Assembly (NCBI GenBank): GCA_016648135.1
Contig: JADDOH010023736.1
Coordinates: 1 to 64,000 of the forward strand
Source: Agrypnia vestita
Lineage: Eukaryota > Arthropoda > Insecta > Trichoptera > Phryganeidae
Direction of reading: 5' to 3'
DNA length: 64,000 bases
The notes beneath the pieces were generated by a model. The model was given only the letters and a program-made list of their open reading frames with translations, had not been told where the DNA came from and did no database searches. Below, one piece after another: positions 1-9,479 of this stretch (positions are counted from its first letter, which is position 1; each line of letters opens with the position of its first letter). Position numbers and translations under genes: made by a program.

Positions 1-75
1 TTTTTTTTTTTCTTTCCGTTAAGTATTTAATAGTGTTCAAAATTCGATGCATCGTGCGAAAAAAATGTATTTTTA

Positions 76-191
76 TGACTAAACAACATAACCCATACTT
101 GCAGTGTTTTGTCCTTACATTACAGCCCTTGTCATACTATCCCTAAATGACTAAACGCTACAACCTATGCTTGCAGCGTTCTATCGTAACA
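76..191. repeat. Left subterminal palindromes of the DUF7869 transposon
   Basis: There are two related imperfect palindromes of about 38-44 bases, at 76-113 and 148-191. Each starts TGACTAAAC and closes with TGCAGYGTT. A third, looser copy of the right half (ggttacatcgttttgtcat) lies at 202-220. They match the palindrome at 3219-3262 beyond the coding region. Such repeated subterminal sites usually bind the transposase. Confidence 0.55.
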
Positions 192-315
192 CATGTATAA
201 GGTTACATCGTTTTGTCATAACATTGCACCCCGCTCCTGTGTCCTGTCCGTACTGTAGCAAACGAAAATCATAACAAAAAAATATACCTCATAAACACTT
301 ATTTAAAATATTGCA

Positions 316-393
316 ATGCCGAAAAGCCGTGGTCATTCGTTATGTGAATTAGCCCGACTAAAAAAAGCGGAGGATATGATTTCTCCAAATGAG
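316..393 (+). CDS. Transposase exon 1 (26 codons)
   Basis: ATG at 316 opens a 26-codon frame ending in ...MISPNE at 391-393. A consensus 5' splice donor (GAG|GTAAGG) follows directly. An intron of 90 bases (394-483) ends in a T-rich tract and TTTTTAG. Joining at 484 keeps the frame (phase 0) and continues as GRELLIDSR into the long frame downstream, which has no good ATG of its own near its start. This is the reason for choosing 316 as the start. The short basic N terminus is not itself recognisable. The splice is inferred from the two sites and frame continuity. Confidence 0.65.
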
Positions 394-483
394 GTAAGGC
401 AATATTTTAAAGGTACTTAATTTATTAACGTCAAATGATTTTCTTCGTTGCATACATGTATTCAAATATAAATATATTTTTAG

Positions 484-1941
484 GGACGTGAATTGCTTAT
501 TGATTCACGATTGCATCCATCTTGTTCCGATTATGCAAAAGATCTTCAGCCAACAGACAGCGTACACCCAACCAAGTTACTAGATGTTCAGCCCTCCAAT
601 AGCACACAGTCTAGAATTTTGCTTGATATTTCTAACAAGACGTGGTTGAATTATGCTCCGAATTTGCTTGAAAAGGATCTTTCTTTCTCACAACTTTCTG
701 AGAATCTTCTTGAATCAACTTATATCGATTATGCTGAAGATCCTCAGCCAACGGATAGCGTACACCTAACCAAATTAATAGATGTTCAGCCCACCAACAG
801 CACACAGTCTAGTATTTTGCTTGATATTTCCAACAAGACGTGGTTGAACTTTGCTCCGAATTTACCAGAAAAGGATCTTTCTTTCTCACAACTTTCCGAG
901 AATCTTCTTGAATCCACTGAATTTGTTCAATCAAATGCAGATATTTCTGAGAACATACCTTTTGTTGGACCAAATATAACCAAACCAGTTAAAATTAAAC
1001 CTAAAGATAAACAGCAACACCACAAAACTAAACACCCACTTTTGCCACCTTGCAAGTCTACGTGCAGGAAAAAATTTTCAATAAAAATTAATGAACCGGA
1101 AAGAATACAAATATGGGAATCTTATTGGAAATTAGACATGCAGAAACGTAGAGATTTCATATCGCGTCATGTTTTAAAGGAAAAAGTGGCAGTTAGATAT
1201 TCTGCAACCACTAAACGAAATAATACCTTGATTTGGAATTTATTAGGTATACAAGTCTGCAAGACCATGTTTTTACATTCGATTGGATATACAAACGATC
1301 AAGTCGTTCAAGCTGTGCTCAAAGCCAATTTCAAAAAAGGCATTGGTGCAATATCTGCAAGTATATCAGCTGCCCCAGATCTGAGAGGCAAACATACTCC
1401 ACCTCACGCATTTACGGAGGAATATGTCAAAGAAATAGATGAATTCATCGAAAGCTTTAGACCGATGTCATCGCATTATAATCTAAAACATGCACCGAAT
1501 CGTCGATATTTGCCCATTGGCTGTACATTTTCCCTTATTTTTGAAATGTTAACTGAGCAACTCATCAATGAAGGTAAGAATAAATGTAGTTGGGCTTCAT
1601 TCTACAATATTATAAAAAAAAAGAATATAGCAAAAGCATGCCCCGTTCAAGACATCTGCACCAAATGCAAAGAACATAGCGTTTCCCATCCAAATGCAAG
1701 ATCTGCTCTCCGAGAAGTTGAACAGGAAACGAATCAAGATGTGCAGGAAACAAACCAAGATATACATGATGTTCACAACTGTTCCGAATGTACCAACTGC
1801 GACATCTGTCGAAAATTTCCTCAGCACATTTTTAATAAAAAAATATCAAGAGAGCATTTGCTTGAAGATCAAAAAAATTGCAATCCAATTGTTATCCAAT
1901 TAAAAAGACTGTTATGTATACAGTGGACATGCAAAAGGTGA
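484..1941 (+). CDS. Transposase exon 2, N-terminal and central part
   Basis: This frame opens after the splice acceptor at 482-483 and stays open to TGA at 1939-1941. It first holds two near-identical 66-residue blocks in tandem (DNA 529-726 and 727-924). Next comes a basic linker and a Cys-containing CKSTCRKKF block, then a region typical of the N-terminal part of DUF7869-type insect and cnidarian proteins (ERIQIWESYW, RRDFISRHV). The end is Cys-rich (CPVQDICTKC near 1639-1668, then CSECTNCDIC), perhaps a zinc-binding unit before the catalytic part. The last 20 or so codons, beyond about 1878, do not fit the family. The family-like sequence continues in the next frame instead. Related proteins are thought to be transposases acting on DNA in the nucleus. 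Confidence 0.65.
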   Translation, partial: GRELLIDSRLHPSCSDYAKDLQPTDSVHPTKLLDVQPSNSTQSRILLDISNKTWLNYAPNLLEKDLSFSQLSENLLESTYIDYAEDPQPTDSVHLTKLIDVQPTNSTQSSILLDISNKTWLNFAPNLPEKDLSFSQLSENLLESTEFVQSNADISENIPFVGPNITKPVKIKPKDKQQHHKTKHPLLPPCKSTCRKKFSIKINEPERIQIWESYWKLDMQKRRDFISRHVLKEKVAVRYSATTKRNNTLIWNLLGIQVCKTMFLHSIGYTNDQVVQAVLKANFKKGIGAISASISAAPDLRGKHTPPHAFTEEYVKEIDEFIESFRPMSSHYNLKHAPNRRYLPIGCTFSLIFEMLTEQLINEGKNKCSWASFYNIIKKKNIAKACPVQDICTKCKEHSVSHPNARSALREVEQETNQDVQETNQDIHDVHNCSECTNCDICRKFPQHIFNKKISREHLLEDQKNCNPIVIQLKRLLCIQWTCKR

Positions 1942-2786
1942 TATCTTTGCCAAAATTATCAACAAAAGATTTCTTTTTCTCGAGAAAACTTGTAATGTTT
2001 AATGAAACATTTGCCCAACCAGGAGTAAATAAATCTGCAGTTTGTTTACTTTGGCATGAAGGTGAATCAGGCCGAAAGGCTTTCAATGTAGCCTCTACTT
2101 ATATTTTGTTCATTAAAAAGTATTGTCGGGATTTGGACAGACTTATCTTGTACGCGGATAACTGTAATTCGCAAAACAAAAACAAAACCTTATATTCTGC
2201 TCTTTTAAGAGTAATAAATGACCGCAACATGGAACTTAAATCAATAAAACTGGAATACCTTGAACCAGGACATACATTTATGGCAGCTGACAGTGTACAT
2301 GCATGTATTGCAAAAAAACTTAATGCAGATGGAGATCTATTCGATTTTGAGGATTATGTATCAATTATTAAAAAATCCCGTTGCAATTTAGAAGTGTACA
2401 GTTTTGATCACCGGGAAGTAATACTTTTTAAAGATGAAATTATACGTGCCTTTCCTCGGAACTACAATATTCAAAAATTTAAGATCGTAGAATTTAGGAG
2501 AGGTGAAGTAAACCTTTTTGTAAAAACGAATTATGAGCAAGAAGAATTTGAAAAACTAAATGTTTTCAACAAAAGTTTACAAACTGAAATGCAGAAAACC
2601 ATATCTAACAACTTTTCTGAAAATACAATTACGAATCAACCTCTGCAGTCAACACCTCAAGAAATATCAAAGGAAAAGAAGAAGGATATTATGAACCTTC
2701 TAAAGACAATGCCAATTTCACGGCGTACATTTTTTGAAAAGTTAGAAGTGAACGATAATACTCCCCAGGATGATCTTGATATGTAG
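1878..2786 (+). CDS. Transposase C-terminal (DUF7869-like catalytic) part, frame -1 to exon 2
   Basis: The frame is open from 1866, and 1878 is where a -1 slip in the A7 run at 1871-1877 would enter it. It ends at TAG 2784-2786. It contains the signature blocks of the DUF7869 family in order: VDMQKV (Asp near residue 17 of this frame), NETF, LWHEGESGRKAFNVAS, LYADNCNSQNKNK (Asp near 94) and EPGHTFMAADSVHA (Asp near 138). These acidic residues are the likely metal-binding positions of an RNase H-like fold, an inference from family conservation. There is no ATG that would sensibly start this part alone. The break from the previous frame is either a mutation in the homopolymer or a programmed slip. 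Confidence 0.7.
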   Translation: MQSNCYPIKKTVMYTVDMQKVISLPKLSTKDFFFSRKLVMFNETFAQPGVNKSAVCLLWHEGESGRKAFNVASTYILFIKKYCRDLDRLILYADNCNSQNKNKTLYSALLRVINDRNMELKSIKLEYLEPGHTFMAADSVHACIAKKLNADGDLFDFEDYVSIIKKSRCNLEVYSFDHREVILFKDEIIRAFPRNYNIQKFKIVEFRRGEVNLFVKTNYEQEEFEKLNVFNKSLQTEMQKTISNNFSENTITNQPLQSTPQEISKEKKKDIMNLLKTMPISRRTFFEKLEVNDNTPQDDLDM

Positions 2787-3218
2787 TACATATATTTATT
2801 TTTGATATTCCTATTATAGATATAAGGTTTTCAGTTATTTTTAAATCCTTTATATTAGTTTCGCCGCCGGCTGTTCTTCTTGCTGAAAATTTTTGGAAGT
2901 AAAATTAACACACTTTCTCTCATTCGATCAGAAATGCCTGCATACTTGGTGTTAAAATTTAAATTGTTATTTTGCTTTATATATATTTAAATTGCATTAT
3001 AAATATAATTAAATTAATTTCACAGAAATACCTTTTTTACATATACCTACAGTAATTTATAATTACGTTATAATGTTTTTCAAATATTGTTGTCGCTTTT
3101 TTGTATTTGCTATTTTACATTTTAAAGATTCTGTTTTATTTTGTAAAATAAATCCATAAATACATGTCTTTCATCGATATTTTTCATGATTTTTTAATTA
3201 TATCGACTAACTGTGTCA
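2787..3218 (+). other. 3' untranslated flank of the transposase, with a polyadenylation signal
   Basis: This is AT-rich sequence with no coding potential. An AATAAA hexamer at 3147-3152 is the best polyadenylation signal after the stop codon. Confidence 0.35.
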
Positions 3219-3262
3219 TGACTAAACAATGCAACCCTAGGTTACATTGTTTTGTAATAACA
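3219..3262. repeat. Right subterminal palindrome of the DUF7869 transposon
   Basis: The arm actaaacaatgcaacc pairs with ggttacattgttttgt across a 2-4 base centre. Sequence and spacing match the left-end palindromes, which supports a shared element boundary beyond the stop codon at 2786. Confidence 0.55.
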
Positions 3263-3570
3263 ACATACGCATTTTACTTTAAATAATATTCCGACAAAAC
3301 ACGTTTTGGCCTAATTTGGATATACAGATGTGATTTTTTTAGTTTACAGTCTTCTAATAATTTATAAAATAAACTTACAGCTATCATACGAATGTTATTT
3401 CAAGTTTCTAGGCCTACCCGTTTAGATTTCTGAACCCTTTTAAAAACAAAAACTTTAAACGCGATTATGATGCAGCAATCAGTGCTTCTTACGAAGTTAC
3501 TTTCAAAAGCAAGCATAAAAGTCAAACATATTATTTTTTTAAAGTAACTTCATTGTTGATGTTGATTATG
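3263..3570. other. No gene seen
   Basis: AT-rich DNA between the transposon and the first LINE fragment. Only the gacaaaacac inverted match (3293-3302) to the transposon's left end stands out. Confidence 0.4.
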
Positions 3571-3790
3571 ATTACTTACTTACTTACAATCACGCTGTTT
3601 CCCCTGGGGGTAGGCAGAGAGGATAGAGCGCCACACTCTTCTGTCCTGACATACAAATCTCGCCTCAGCCACATTCATACATCTTCGCATGCAAGCTCGC
3701 CGGTTGTTGAGCCTTCTAACGGGACCATCTTCCAGTATCTGGTTGATCTGGTCATGCCACGTTTTCCGCGGTCGCCCCCTCTTTTATACG
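3571..3790 (-). mobile_element. RTE-like LINE 3' fragment (family A, copy 1)
   Basis: Read on the minus strand, this segment carries the decayed C-terminal tail of a LINE ORF2 (degenerate GRPR..., DQIN, GPVR, then DRRVWRSI-like text). It ends in a (GTAA)n-type tail at 3571-3587. The same block recurs at seven other places in this window, best preserved at 48.1-48.5 kb. The copy is strongly 5'-truncated and has no function. Confidence 0.65.
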
Positions 3791-4891
3791 TATTGCTTAT
3801 TATGTTGATTATTTCTTAAAAAACTTTAATTACCTTTTGAAATACAGTGATATTAAAATTATTTTCCTTTTTATTTATCTTTAACAACAAGTAAGTATAG
3901 CAAAAAGCAAGTAGGTACCATTTTATAACTTTTGAAATTAAAATAATTATTAAAATTTAATTGATTGTATGCGAGATTGATATTATTGATTTCGCGAGAT
4001 TGCATTTCCTAGTGTATACTTACCCATCTACAAAGCCAGGAATGTAGTGAAGATTCGTGTTTTGAAATAGTTGCTAAATTATATTTACAACACACTTATT
4101 TCACAAACACTGCGTGTACGCCGAAAAAAAGTCCCGGGGAAAAAGGAACAGAGTATCGTACACTATTGTAAGAATGAGTATGTTATTTTAGGCACCGTGA
4201 CTTCAAATTACCTGATTTTTACGTGATTATGTGATTTGTTGTATACTTCAATGGAATATTTGCTACATAAATATGAAAGCCGGCTAGTATGGGAATAACG
4301 TGTCTATATACTATACATATATAATACGTCAATAATTGATACGATGTACGCATTTCACGTATTTTAGAATTAAAGGTAGAATTTATAGGGAAAAGTTATT
4401 TTTGGATCCTCAAAATCGGCAATAAATACAAAGTACGAAATATCGTTGTTTTAATTAACGGACTTTTACTATACATGTATCAAAGGTAACATGGCAATTA
4501 GCCCTTCATAATAAAAATCATTCACCTGTTAAGTACTCAATTACACCTTAATTCATATCGACTATAGATATAAGTAGATACCGATCGACTAAAACATTTA
4601 ATAAAATAATGCTGCAATCTTATCTTCAAGTCCTGGGATTAATTTTATTTTATTTCAATTTTAAACTTCTGATTATTTTTTTAGATATTTAGCTTAAAAA
4701 AAGTAACCCATAAAAACCATGTTTTTATTTTACTCCCTTTCTTTGTAAATTAAGTTTACCATCATGTAATTAAATAATTGATTGGCTGAAAATGAAACAT
4801 GTCTAGACAAATATCTATGTCAAAATTCTCTATCTCTGTTAACCAATTGTCATAAATTTTTGAAATTCATAGTGAAGTACCTATTATACTA
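3791..4891. other. No gene seen
   Basis: AT-rich DNA. No open frame of note, no repeat shared with the rest of the window and no RNA gene signature was recognised. Confidence 0.4.
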
Positions 4892-4992
4892 TAGTAATTA
4901 TATATAGTAATTAATATAATTATATATCGTAATTAATATAATTATACATAGTAATTAATATAATGAATAATAAATATAATTATATACAGTAA
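4892..4992. repeat. AT-rich tandem repeat, about 22-bp unit
   Basis: A unit close to tatatagtaattaatataat repeats three to four times with small changes. The last copy is interrupted by gaataataaat. Confidence 0.7.
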
Positions 4993-5149
4993 TGCAAATT
5001 TAGAAAATATTCCGCAACGTTATCGGGCCGCCGCCGACGGTAGTAATCAAACATTTATGTAATGATTCCAATGTTAAAAAACTATTAAAATATCTAAAAA
5101 TCCTAAATTATACTATAATCATTAAATTTTTTTAACGAAAATTTGATAG

Positions 5150-5690
5150 ATCTTCTTGAACGTCCCCACGAGTCTGCGTGCAAAATTTCAGCTCGTTTGG
5201 ATCACGAGAAAAGGGTTAAAAATCGATCCAAAGTTTTTGCGTCAAATAATCAGACGCCACGAATTAAATGGAGTACAAAAGCGGACTCCACTTCTTCATT
5301 CAAGTGAATGCGTACGAGTTCTCATAAATCGTGAATATAAAAATTAAATGAAGTCAAAGCATCCAGCAAGTGGCAACGTCGCATTTCAAACTTTCGCTCG
5401 ACGCGCAGTTGGACGTCACACACGGCTAGCAATGAATGTTCGGAATAATGCCGACAGCGCTGCTATTTTTTGTAACGAAAATTTGCAGAACTACAGATAT
5501 ACTGAGAATAGCCAAACTGGGAGCGAATTGACGTCCAATTTTTTTTTTTTTTTTTACATTTATGGCATCAGAAAGACAATCCGCGCCCATTGCGAACACT
5601 CTCCCATCTGACGTCCGATATACGGACGTCATAAGCAGGTGGACGCCACATTATATGCAATTTCGTCCATGATGGACGCCCAATAGGTTA
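5150..5690. other. Unassigned tract rich in GACGYC sites
   Basis: The tract has higher GC than its flanks and contains repeated GGACGTC/GGACGCC-type hexamers on both strands near 5250, 5412, 5530, 5611, 5625, 5642 and 5673. The short open frames here are not recognisable proteins. The 5160-5250 stretch (gtgcaaaatttcagctcg) resembles text common in dispersed insect repeats. It may be an old transposon fragment. Confidence 0.3.
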
Positions 5691-5692
5691 CA

Positions 5693-5694
<2 letters not shown>

Positions 5695-5731
<37 letters not shown>

Positions 5732-5750
5732 TATCTATATATATATATAT
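5695..5750. repeat. (AT)n microsatellite
   Basis: About 34 bases of uninterrupted AT dinucleotides are followed by an imperfect continuation containing gatatc. Confidence 0.95.
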
Positions 5751-5959
5751 CTGAAGTTTGACACATAACCCATTCATGCCCAATGTATTTATAGGCTGCG
5801 ATGGGTAATCGCGCTGTGATGAACATTTTTTAAATTGAAAAAGATATGTTGATAGGTAGTATTTTAAAATGTAACTTATTTTTATAGTAAAATTAAAACA
5901 AGCGTTAACTGAGGCAGCCGACATGTGCGCGATGGACTGCTTAAACCTAGGGTCGTGTG

Positions 5960-6072
5960 AAAATAAAGTTTTTTTTAGTTACGACTTATTTAATTTTTGT
6001 GGGACGCATTTCGCCGTATGAGGGCATTGAAAATCTAACTATTTTACATTCAACAACTTGTATTTATATGAT
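5960..6072 (-). mobile_element. Penelope-like terminal fragment (family K, copy 1)
   Basis: Minus-strand text gives a gccctcat...cggcgaaat block followed by gcgtccc, with a shared AT-rich flank ending cataaatacaa. The same roughly 100 bp recurs at 58.49-58.60 kb. The hammerhead-like core is degenerate here (GAAAT, not GAAAC). Confidence 0.45.
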
Positions 6073-6210
6073 AACTTATGAAGGAACTGCTATACATAAT
6101 TTTAAGTATTTATGTAGGTTTTTGTATTCTGGCACGATTCTACGGATCTTTGTTGAAAAAAAATTTTTTGTTCAAATGCTAATGATAAACCAATGAAAGG
6201 TAATACCTAC

Positions 6211-6770
6211 GGGGTGTAGTAACAGAGCTAGTCCACAATACTGCACAGTGGCTTCCCGCCTTGGTTATTAGTCGAAAATGTTCAAGCAACCGTGACCTAA
6301 TATCAATAGTTAGGAAGATATGCGACGTCAAAATGTTTTTTTTTTCAATATTTCTTACTTATTTTTTGCAAAACGTCATTACGTAACCTATATCGAATAT
6401 GAAAATTTATTCCCTTTAATACAAGTCAAATAAAATAATAAAAACCTTCCAATTCAAATTGGAAAACATACCAATTGGAATTTTTCAGGGTTTTTATTAT
6501 TTCATTTAACTTTTATGGAAACGAATGTATTTTTTGTAAACAATATTAAATATTTTTTGTAAACAATATTAAATAAAAAAGTTAATGTAATGATACTTCA
6601 ACGTTTTGTAAAAAATAAGTCTGAAATATTGAAAAAAAAAATGCTAACTTTGATATTGCATAACTCCATAACTATTGATTTTAGATCGTGATTGCTTGAA
6701 CATTTTCAACTCATAATCAAGGCAGGAATCCACCTGTAAAGTATTGTGGACTAGCTCTGTTACTCCCTGT
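6211..6770. mobile_element. Palindromic (foldback) element, family B copy 1, full length
   Basis: The left tip ggggtgtagtaacagagct and the right tip, read in reverse as acagggagtaacagagct, are matching terminal inverted repeats. The pairing continues through the whole element to a centre near 6470. A 23-bp duplication (attttttgtaaacaatatta) sits at about 6530-6575. There is no coding capacity. Six further copies exist in this window. Likely a non-autonomous DNA element (MITE). Confidence 0.75.
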
Positions 6771-7667
6771 ATATGGAAGGAGGATAGAGTCTTCAAAGAG
6801 CGCAATCCCTGTCTCAGAGATGGTCTCGAGTCGAAAATCTCATTCGTGGCACGGGCCGCAACACTACAATTTTCTCTTTTCTTATGACGGATGCTCTTAC
6901 ATTGATAACAATTGTCATATTATTCCCCGCACGGAATATTCTAGGTATTCTGCACACGCACGACACCTCGGTTTGCCTCAGTGCCCGAACTGTTTAAATA
7001 CGTTTTTAAAAAGCTTTTCCATGTTCTAAATAATGTTGATAAAAACTGTATTACAATCCACACAGCTAGAATTGTAGTGACGCGTGGTCGCCAACCCTCG
7101 CGACATTTTTTCGTATTATTTCACTTTTTATTCCGATGAATCTCGTGTGAGAAATGTTATTTCCTCTCGTATATGTCGCCTTGTGTAGCAAATTTCGTAG
7201 GTCGTACACGTCACCCCCGGGTTGTTTGTGAAAACATGATGGTTTATTAAGAGAGTATTACTTCACACCGGGTATTCAATCATGCGAAGTTTTTGTTTGA
7301 GTTGTGGTTCTGACATCAAAATCGATACGTTAAACTAGATTTCACGTAAGGATTCAATTGGCCTAGCATGCGTTGCGGCCTGTTCTAAAAACATGAAACA
7401 CATTCAAATAATATATACTTGGTGTCGTAAAACTTGTAGATGATAGAAGCTCAAAGTTTCAGATAATGTATATACGTACGTGTTTGTATTTACATTTCAG
7501 CGCTAGAAATTCGAACTCGTAGACTAAATTTAATTTCAGAGTTTTTACAGTTAATTGATTTAGTGTGCCTTACAATCTGCTTTGATACAGCTCAAATTTT
7601 CATTTGTATACCAGGTTTATGTGAAGTATATTTTTTATATTAGTATATAATAGAGATGATTTTATAC
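6771..7667. other. No gene seen
   Basis: Mixed-composition DNA. The short open frame near 6820-7029 shows no recognisable domain and no splice context that I trust. Confidence 0.35.
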
Positions 7668-7816
7668 CTATGTAAACAGAAAAAAATCTTTATTGGAACG
7701 TAAATAACATATTGCTTTTAGTTGTAATTTATATTGTAATTAATAAAGTATTAATTGTATATCTATGTAAACAGAAAAAAATCTTTATTGGAACGTAAAT
7801 AACATATTGCTTTTAG
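7668..7816. repeat. Exact 54-bp direct repeat, 95-bp period
   Basis: Bases 7668-7721 and 7763-7816 are identical over 54 positions (ctatgtaaacag...attgcttttag). Identity amid decayed repeats points to a recent tandem duplication or an assembly artefact. Confidence 0.9.
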
Positions 7817-7995
7817 GAATATTAATTTTGGTAAATAGTTTTTTTTTTGTGCAAATGGGTAGTTCAGACATATGAGAATATTTTATGGGCATTGTATTTT
7901 TAGCCAATCATTCAAACGACCGCTCTGCCGCACTACACATCGTCTGCTAACAGGTCACCATATAAAGAGTACCAATGCACTACTGTACCAATTAA

Positions 7996-8095
7996 GTAGC
8001 TTGTTGATATAATGTTTATGACTCGCCTAGAGATCCAGTGGTCAGTGACTCGAGCCCTATTCCAGGACACCAGCAAGTAGTCCTTTTTTTATAGC
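7996..8095 (+). mobile_element. tRNA-Pro-like SINE head, copy 1
   Basis: The segment starts gtagcttgttgatataatg, matching a tRNA-Pro D-arm/A-box layout (tgttggtctaatg in the other copy). It then has a ctcgcc anticodon-region string and a degenerate B box (gactcgagcc). The same head and the following about 25 bases recur on the minus strand at 19.75-19.85 kb. An intact tRNA is excluded: arms do not pair and the acceptor stem is missing. Confidence 0.6.
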
Positions 8096-8974
8096 ACAAG
8101 CGTTTATTTTAATTTGAAAATAGTAAGAATATTGATAAGACATGTACTTCATGTTCGCATCACACTAAGCAAATTGAATAAACTGAAATCATTCCAAGTA
8201 AAACCGTTTAGAAGACCAACATTTATAAAATTCCATAATATTTTATTTAAACCATACAGATTACTTGGAAATTTATTTGTGATACTGCCATTTTTATTTC
8301 TTGCCTTAGCCTCGTATCTGAAATTGTTAACTTAATATTTCCTTATCACGTAAGACTAAGAGCCATCCACTTTTTTGCTCGTGGATGGAATTTTATATCA
8401 TTTTTTAATATTTGCGAATATATAACGAAAACAGGGCGAAAATAATACCAAAATGAGTTTACCGCACCGACCAAATAATTATGCCTTACTTTTCGCAGAT
8501 GCGAGGGACTCAAAGGACAAATTTAAATAAAAATATGTAAAAAAAATCAAATAAGACTTTGGCTTCGAAGACGCTTGCCATTTTTTCGTGTCATGAAATT
8601 ACCATTTCAAAAAAAAAACTTAATTTTAACGAAATCGCAAATTTTATTTCAGAATTTACAATTTTTAAGAAAATAATATCTTCTGGAAAATTGTAGCTTC
8701 TAAACGTTTACATTAGTAATGTAAATTAGCAGGTTTACCCAAGGTTTAGTTAGTGTAATTTAATAATCTGAGTGATTTTTCTTATTTTTTTTTTTAGAGA
8801 TTTTCTCACCATTCAAGTTGTCTCGACTACCAGTTGTCCAGTTTTCCTAGTGTGGGAATGGTTGGTCATCTTTGAATTTAATTTAAAATATATATTTTTT
8901 TACTTAAACAACGTATACCACGTACTCAATATTTGAGTTATTTATCTTCTCGTAGTGATAAATATATCGAATCG
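8096..8974. other. No gene seen
   Basis: AT-rich DNA with homopolymer runs. The 73-codon frame near 8114-8335 has low-complexity hydrophobic content and no recognisable domain. Confidence 0.35.
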
Positions 8975-9375
8975 TCTTTTATAAGTAAAACTCACTAACC
9001 GCAATATTGGGCAAAATAAGATAGCTATGAATACAATATTCACATTTTTCCATCTCTATTCCTGGTAAAATCAGTACCTAAGTGAATATTCCGTGTCTAT
9101 TTATAGTAATTTAGTGGTAAAACTCATAATTTGAACATTTCAACATCACATGTTGAATGTTTAAATCTCATTATCTCAAAACTACTCCAATGTCACTTAG
9201 GCCCGGTTGTTTCAAGTTGGATTAAAATAAAAGTTCGTTTAAGCTTAGCTTTTTACGGAAACGGGTCGCTTCGTTGGTGGAGAACGAAAAATCTATGCTT
9301 TAAATAAACTTTTACATTAATCCAACTTGAAACCATCGGCCTTTAGTGGGTTTTACCTCTAAAGGGACGAAATAT
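8975..9375 (-). repeat. Dispersed repeat family N, copy 1, interrupted by a MITE
   Basis: The minus-strand reading of 8985-9135 aligns with 31.32-31.47 kb on the plus strand (shared tattgcgnttagtgagtttt and attatgagtttta blocks). A second N-type end, gttttacctctaaaggga, lies at 9350-9370 in the opposite orientation. N therefore looks like an inverted-repeat element with the 9200-9342 MITE inside it. Confidence 0.55.
9200..9342. mobile_element. Palindromic MITE (GGCCCGGTT type)
   Basis: The left arm (ggcccggttgtttcaagttg, then gattaa and aaagttcgttta) pairs with the right arm (taaacttttacattaatc, then caacttgaaaccatcggcc). The element is about 143 bp and has no coding capacity. A half copy with the same tip is at 38.52 kb. 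The TTTA/CTTA flanks are too weak to call a target-site duplication. Confidence 0.75.
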
Positions 9376-9479
9376 TGTGTATGTAGTACAAAGTTCTAAT
9401 AAAAATATATATTTTAAATTAAAATGTTGCACCTCGAAGTGGCTGCCAAAGCATTCGATGATATTATGTTTGAATTTCT

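Larger units (their letters stand above)
76..3262 (+). mobile_element. DNA transposon encoding a DUF7869-type transposase
   Basis: The unit is defined by a spliced transposase-like reading frame (316-2786) bracketed by related imperfect palindromes at 76-113 and 148-191 on the left and 3219-3262 on the right. All three palindromes begin with TGACTAAAC and end in TGTTTTGT-like text. A gacaaaacac string at 3293-3302 is the inverted match of gtgttttgtc at 104-113, so the element may extend past 3262. The outermost termini and any target-site duplication are not visible, and the left end may lie before base 1. The coding part has a frame break, so this copy is probably non-autonomous unless frameshifting is used. 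Class is inferred from the protein, not from the ends. Confidence 0.7.
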
